Both the position numbers and the translations under genes were made by a program. A stretch of DNA of 64,000 bases from contig JACKLL010000003.1 of the NCBI GenBank assembly GCA_024235935.1, positions 62,001-126,000 on the forward strand. The letters run 5' to 3'. The notes beneath the pieces are model-generated. The model saw only the letters and a program-made list of their open reading frames with translations. It was not told where the DNA came from and searched no databases. This document shows positions 61,563-64,000 of the stretch, in pieces (within the stretch, counting starts at the first letter, position 1; each line of letters starts with the position of its first letter). This DNA comes from Rhodoferax sp. Lineage in GTDB: Bacteria; Pseudomonadota; Gammaproteobacteria; Burkholderiales; Burkholderiaceae_C.

Positions 61563-62078
61563 ATGCGACCCACCCCACAACCCGACCCCGGCCTTTCACC
61601 GCAAGTCGCGGCGCACGATACCGGGAAGCTGGCGGACGCAGACCGGGATACGCCGGCCACCGGGCTTGCTGCGCATGCCGCGGCCCCCGCCGCACCGCGA
61701 TGCCCCAGCTGCCGCAGTCGCCTGCTGCGCACATGGCGACGCCCCAGCGACCGGATCCTGAATTTCTTTGTCGCGCTGTACCGCTACCGTTGCCACGCAC
61801 ACCACTGCCGCTGGGAAGGCAATATCTGCAAGTCGCGCGCATGGCCCTTTCATGCCCACAACGATCAATACCCGCTTGACCGGGAAGCGGGCCGGACCGT
61901 CCCACGCACCTTCGTCGCCTGCATGCAGTTGTCGGTAGCGGCTGCCGCCGTCGTGTTCGTCGCTGCGCACACCGACTGGATGCCGTCCGAGTCGATGGCG
62001 ATTTCGCAGGCAGGATCCGAACCAGCGTCTGTGTCTGCGGTTGCCGGCATCACGCCCGTGGCGTCAATAGGCCGATAG
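61563..62078 (+). CDS. Hypothetical protein with zinc-ribbon and one membrane segment
   Basis: A protein of about 171 residues. The N-terminal part is Pro/Ala-rich. The centre holds a probable treble-clef/zinc-ribbon pair of knuckles: APRCPSCRSRLLR and YRYRCHAHHCRWEG, that is C-x2-C and C-x4-C about 25 residues apart. A hydrophobic segment follows (SVAAAAVVFVAA) with a short Ser/Ala-rich tail. This Cys-ribbon plus helix plan recurs in small Burkholderiales proteins of unknown role. The start is uncertain; an upstream in-frame ATG at 61419 would add 48 unconvincing residues. Confidence 0.6.
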   Translation: MRPTPQPDPGLSPQVAAHDTGKLADADRDTPATGLAAHAAAPAAPRCPSCRSRLLRTWRRPSDRILNFFVALYRYRCHAHHCRWEGNICKSRAWPFHAHNDQYPLDREAGRTVPRTFVACMQLSVAAAAVVFVAAHTDWMPSESMAISQAGSEPASVSAVAGITPVASIGR

Positions 62079-62204
62079 CAGGACCCACGGCCATGGCGAT
62101 GGGCGCGTGGCCACGCCGCGTACAGTCAGGGCTCCGCCCAGGCGCGGCGTCAGGCCATGACAAACGCGGCACCACCTCAGAGCCAGCGTCCATCATTGGC
62201 GACC

Positions 62205-63041
62205 TCATTGAATCGCCTCAGGCGTCGGCGATGCGCCCCCGCCGAATCGGAAGCTCGACGCCGTCATGCCGCCGAACACGCCGGTCTCATGGTAGACCAG
62301 GGTTCCGGCCTCCTGCTCGGCTGCGCCGACCGCGACCATCAGCGGAATCAGATGGTCTTCGCGCGGATGCGCGATCCGTGCCGCCGGGGCCGCCTGCCAT
62401 TGCAGCAATTGGCGGGTGCGCTCTGCAGGGGCCATCGCAAGGGTGGCTTCCTGCAACCATGCGTCGAACGCCTCCGACGGCTGCCGGGACAAAGGCCCGA
62501 GACGACCGAGGTTGTGATAGCTCAAGCCGCTGCCGATGATCAGCACACCTTCATCGCGCAGAGGTGCCAGCGCACGGCCGATCGCCATGTGTTCGGCCGG
62601 GTCATAGCGCGACTTCAACGATAGCTGAAAGACCGGTACATCGGCCTGCGGGTACATCACCGCCAGCGGCGCAAACGTCCCATGGTCGAATCCCTGCTGG
62701 GTGTCCAGCTGCACGTCGATGCCGCCGCTGTGCGCCAGCTGCTGCACGCGTGCCGCAAGCGCGGGCGCACCCGGCGCCGGGTACTGCACGTGGTAGGTGT
62801 GCGGCGGAAAACCGCCGTAGTCGTACACCATGGGCGGCCTGGCATGCGCCATGACGCGAAAGCCAGCTGCCTCCCAATGGCCGGAGACCATCAGCACCGC
62901 GCGCGGCACCACACCGATCTGCCGCGGAATGTCGGCCAGCGAAGATTCCAGGACCTGCATCGCCGCACGCATCTCCGGCACGTAGGGCCAGGGGCCGCCG
63001 CCGTGCGAGATGAAATAGCTGGGAAGGCGGTTCGGGTGCAT
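62205..63041 (-). CDS. DODA-type class III extradiol dioxygenase family protein
   Basis: A 278-residue LigB/DODA (YgiD-like) protein. Iron- or zinc-binding histidines are seen at His13 (FISHGGGPW) and His55 (VSGHWEAAG), with active-site His120 (GFDHGTFAPL) and His225/His230 (HPREDHLIPL). The family cleaves catechol rings such as 4,5-DOPA, though many bacterial members have unknown substrates. The start at 63041 (MHPNRLPSYF) matches the family N-terminus; the longer frame is rejected. It follows the DoxX gene by 21 bases on the same strand, a pairing often seen in proteobacteria and usually under a LysR regulator, as here. Confidence 0.9.
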   Translation of the reverse strand: MHPNRLPSYFISHGGGPWPYVPEMRAAMQVLESSLADIPRQIGVVPRAVLMVSGHWEAAGFRVMAHARPPMVYDYGGFPPHTYHVQYPAPGAPALAARVQQLAHSGGIDVQLDTQQGFDHGTFAPLAVMYPQADVPVFQLSLKSRYDPAEHMAIGRALAPLRDEGVLIIGSGLSYHNLGRLGPLSRQPSEAFDAWLQEATLAMAPAERTRQLLQWQAAPAARIAHPREDHLIPLMVAVGAAEQEAGTLVYHETGVFGGMTASSFRFGGGASPTPEAIQ

Positions 63042-63062
63042 GCCGGCGCTCCTGCCACGCAA

Positions 63063-63479
63063 TCAGCGCGCAGCTACCTGACGCGAGGCGTCGATGGCCC
63101 ATGCGCCTGCTCCGGCCACCGACAGGAACAGGAACACGAAGCAGAACATCACGGCCGGCTCGCCCTGGTTGAGCATGGGTACCAGCGCATTGCCTTTCGA
63201 TGCATGGCCCAGGAAATAGGCAACGGCCATCTGCCCGCTGAGGATGAAGGCCACCGGGCGGGTAAACAGCCCGACGATCAACATCAGGCCGCCGACGAGC
63301 TCCAGCATGCCCGCAAACCCGATGAACGACCACACGGGCAGGGCATCGAACATTGCGACATGGGGCAGATGCAACAACTTGGCAGAACCGTGCAGCAGGA
63401 ACAGGTAGGCCGTGACGATGCGCAGCACGGCCAGTGCGCGGGGTGTCCAGGTGTCGATGAATGGCTGGCTGAGCTTCAT
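63063..63479 (-). CDS. DoxX family membrane protein
   Basis: A 138-residue four-helix inner-membrane protein. LRIVTAYLFLLHGSAKLLHLP is the DoxX first helix with the diagnostic HGSAKL, then WSFIGFAGMLELVGGLMLIVGLFTRPVA over adjacent blocks, and GQMAVAYFLGHASKGNAL. DoxX-like proteins take part in quinone or sulfur redox chemistry or in oxidative-stress protection, but bacterial members like this are uncharacterised. The ATG at 63479 is chosen over the upstream frame, with AAGGGAA upstream. First gene of the unit with the dioxygenase, divergent from a LysR gene. Confidence 0.9.
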   Translation of the reverse strand: MKLSQPFIDTWTPRALAVLRIVTAYLFLLHGSAKLLHLPHVAMFDALPVWSFIGFAGMLELVGGLMLIVGLFTRPVAFILSGQMAVAYFLGHASKGNALVPMLNQGEPAVMFCFVFLFLSVAGAGAWAIDASRQVAAR

Positions 63480-63605
63480 GAAAAGAATTCCCTTTTTTGG
63501 TAGATCGCGGCAAGCCCGCAACGCCACCATGGCGACTGCGTGTCCGCGGCTTCACGGCGAGATTGCGCAAAGCATGGGCGCCAGATTAGTGGTTTCCCAT
63601 TGTTC

Positions 63606-63631
63606 AATCAATAATCCAACAAGTATTGATT
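63606..63631. promoter_or_regulatory. Inverted repeat in the divergent LysR/doxX promoter (candidate LysR site)
   Basis: AATCAATA and TATTGATT form a perfect 8-bp inverted repeat with 10 bases between, in the AT-rich gap 20 bases upstream of the LysR gene. It has the T-n11-A-like symmetry and position of a LysR autoregulatory site that also controls doxX and the dioxygenase. Confidence 0.55.
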
Positions 63632-63650
63632 CAATTCCCAATAAGAAACC

Positions 63651-64000
63651 ATGCTCGACCAATTGACCAGCCTGAAGGTGTTCTGCGAGGTCGTGGACGC
63701 CAACAGCTTCAGCGCCGCCGCCGACCGCTTGTCGATGTCGGCCCCGATGGTGAGCAAGCATGTGGCGCAACTGGAAAAGAGCCTGGGCGCCCGCCTGCTG
63801 CATCGCACCAGTCGCCGCCTGAGCCTGACCGAAGCCGGCGCGGTCTACCACGAGCAGTGCAGGGCTGCACTGGACAGCTTGCAGGTGGCCGAAGCCAGCA
63901 TCGGCCACAGCACGCAGACACCGCGTGGACAGCTGAAGCTCAGCGCGCCCGTGTGGTGCGCGAATCGCCGTTTCGCGGAGATCCTGTGCGCCTACCGCGA
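63651..64000 (+). CDS. LysR-family transcriptional regulator (N-terminal part, runs off the window)
   Basis: The first 116 codons of a LysR regulator. Helix-turn-helix: LDQLTSLKVFCEVVDANSFS, AAADRLSMSAPMVSKHVAQL, EKSLGARLLHRTSRRLSLTEAG split across lines. The linker helix continues to EASIGHSTQTPRGQLKLSAP at the start of the effector domain. Divergent from doxX, so probably the regulator of the doxX-dioxygenase unit. No C-terminal part is visible. Confidence 0.93.
   Translation, partial: MLDQLTSLKVFCEVVDANSFSAAADRLSMSAPMVSKHVAQLEKSLGARLLHRTSRRLSLTEAGAVYHEQCRAALDSLQVAEASIGHSTQTPRGQLKLSAPVWCANRRFAEILCAYR

Overview
This 64 kb window is high-GC, densely packed chromosomal DNA that looks like a betaproteobacterium of the order Burkholderiales (Alcaligenaceae/Comamonadaceae style). 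Reasons: five orphan Bug/TctC-type periplasmic receptors, family III CoA transferase / acyl-CoA dehydrogenase / enoyl-CoA hydratase neighbourhoods, many LysR, IclR and FadR-type regulators, and closest resemblance of most proteins to Burkholderiales families as far as I recognise them. I saw no tRNA, rRNA, CRISPR array, insertion sequence, phage or plasmid gene. This is a catabolic accessory region.

Layout. (1) 1-9.7 kb: acyl-CoA / carboxylate metabolism (GST fragment, CoA transferase, two alpha/beta hydrolases, three Bug receptors, acyl-CoA dehydrogenase, enoyl-CoA hydratase, MaoC-like dehydratase). (2) 9.7-22.1 kb, minus strand: a nearly complete D-apiose (branched plant cell-wall pentose) locus. 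It holds a sugar ABC importer, a Gfo/Idh/MocA dehydrogenase, a probable lactonase, a D-apionate oxidoisomerase-like protein, a DUF1537 kinase, a RuBisCO-like protein, a mutarotase and a FadR-type regulator. (3) 22.3-35.1 kb: sugar-acid catabolism. Three enolase-superfamily dehydratases, an aldose-1-epimerase, a Dpp/Opp-type ABC importer with a fused double ATPase and a Tat-exported binding protein, a DapA-family lyase and a FadR-type regulator with candidate operators. (4) 35.1-37.7 kb: a Tat-exported amidohydrolase and a decayed aldo/keto reductase. (5) 37.7-48.2 kb: a tightly coupled seven-gene operon built round a class I fumarase/tartrate dehydratase pair (pathway unknown), IclR and LysR regulators, and a Bug plus flavoprotein hydroxylase pair. 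(6) 48.2-59.4 kb: a surface/secretion module of DUF928 protein, CHASE2 adenylate cyclase, PEP-CTERM protein, two-partner-secretion exoprotein and its outer-membrane transporter, and an exported TPR-CHAT peptidase-like protein. (7) 59.7-64 kb: DUF3309 peptide, CPA1 antiporter, zinc-ribbon protein, DODA-type dioxygenase, DoxX and a LysR fragment.

How the parts work together. In region 2 the sugar is imported, oxidised to the lactone, opened to apionate, isomerised to 3-oxo-isoapionate, phosphorylated, and cleaved by the RuBisCO-like protein. In region 3 aldarate/aldonate-type acids would be imported by the Dpp-type system and dehydrated by the three dehydratases, with the DapA-family lyase a likely next step. 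In region 6 the transporter and exoprotein form a coupled pair, and the flanking genes form a repeatable module whose joint function is not established.

Quality warning. Seven genes (about 0.26-4.95 kb and 24.3-27 kb) are broken by single-base indels, nearly all in G/C or A/T homopolymers, with good protein similarity continuing on both sides in another frame. I read these mainly as sequencing or assembly errors rather than genuine pseudogenes, so spans are given for the intact gene.
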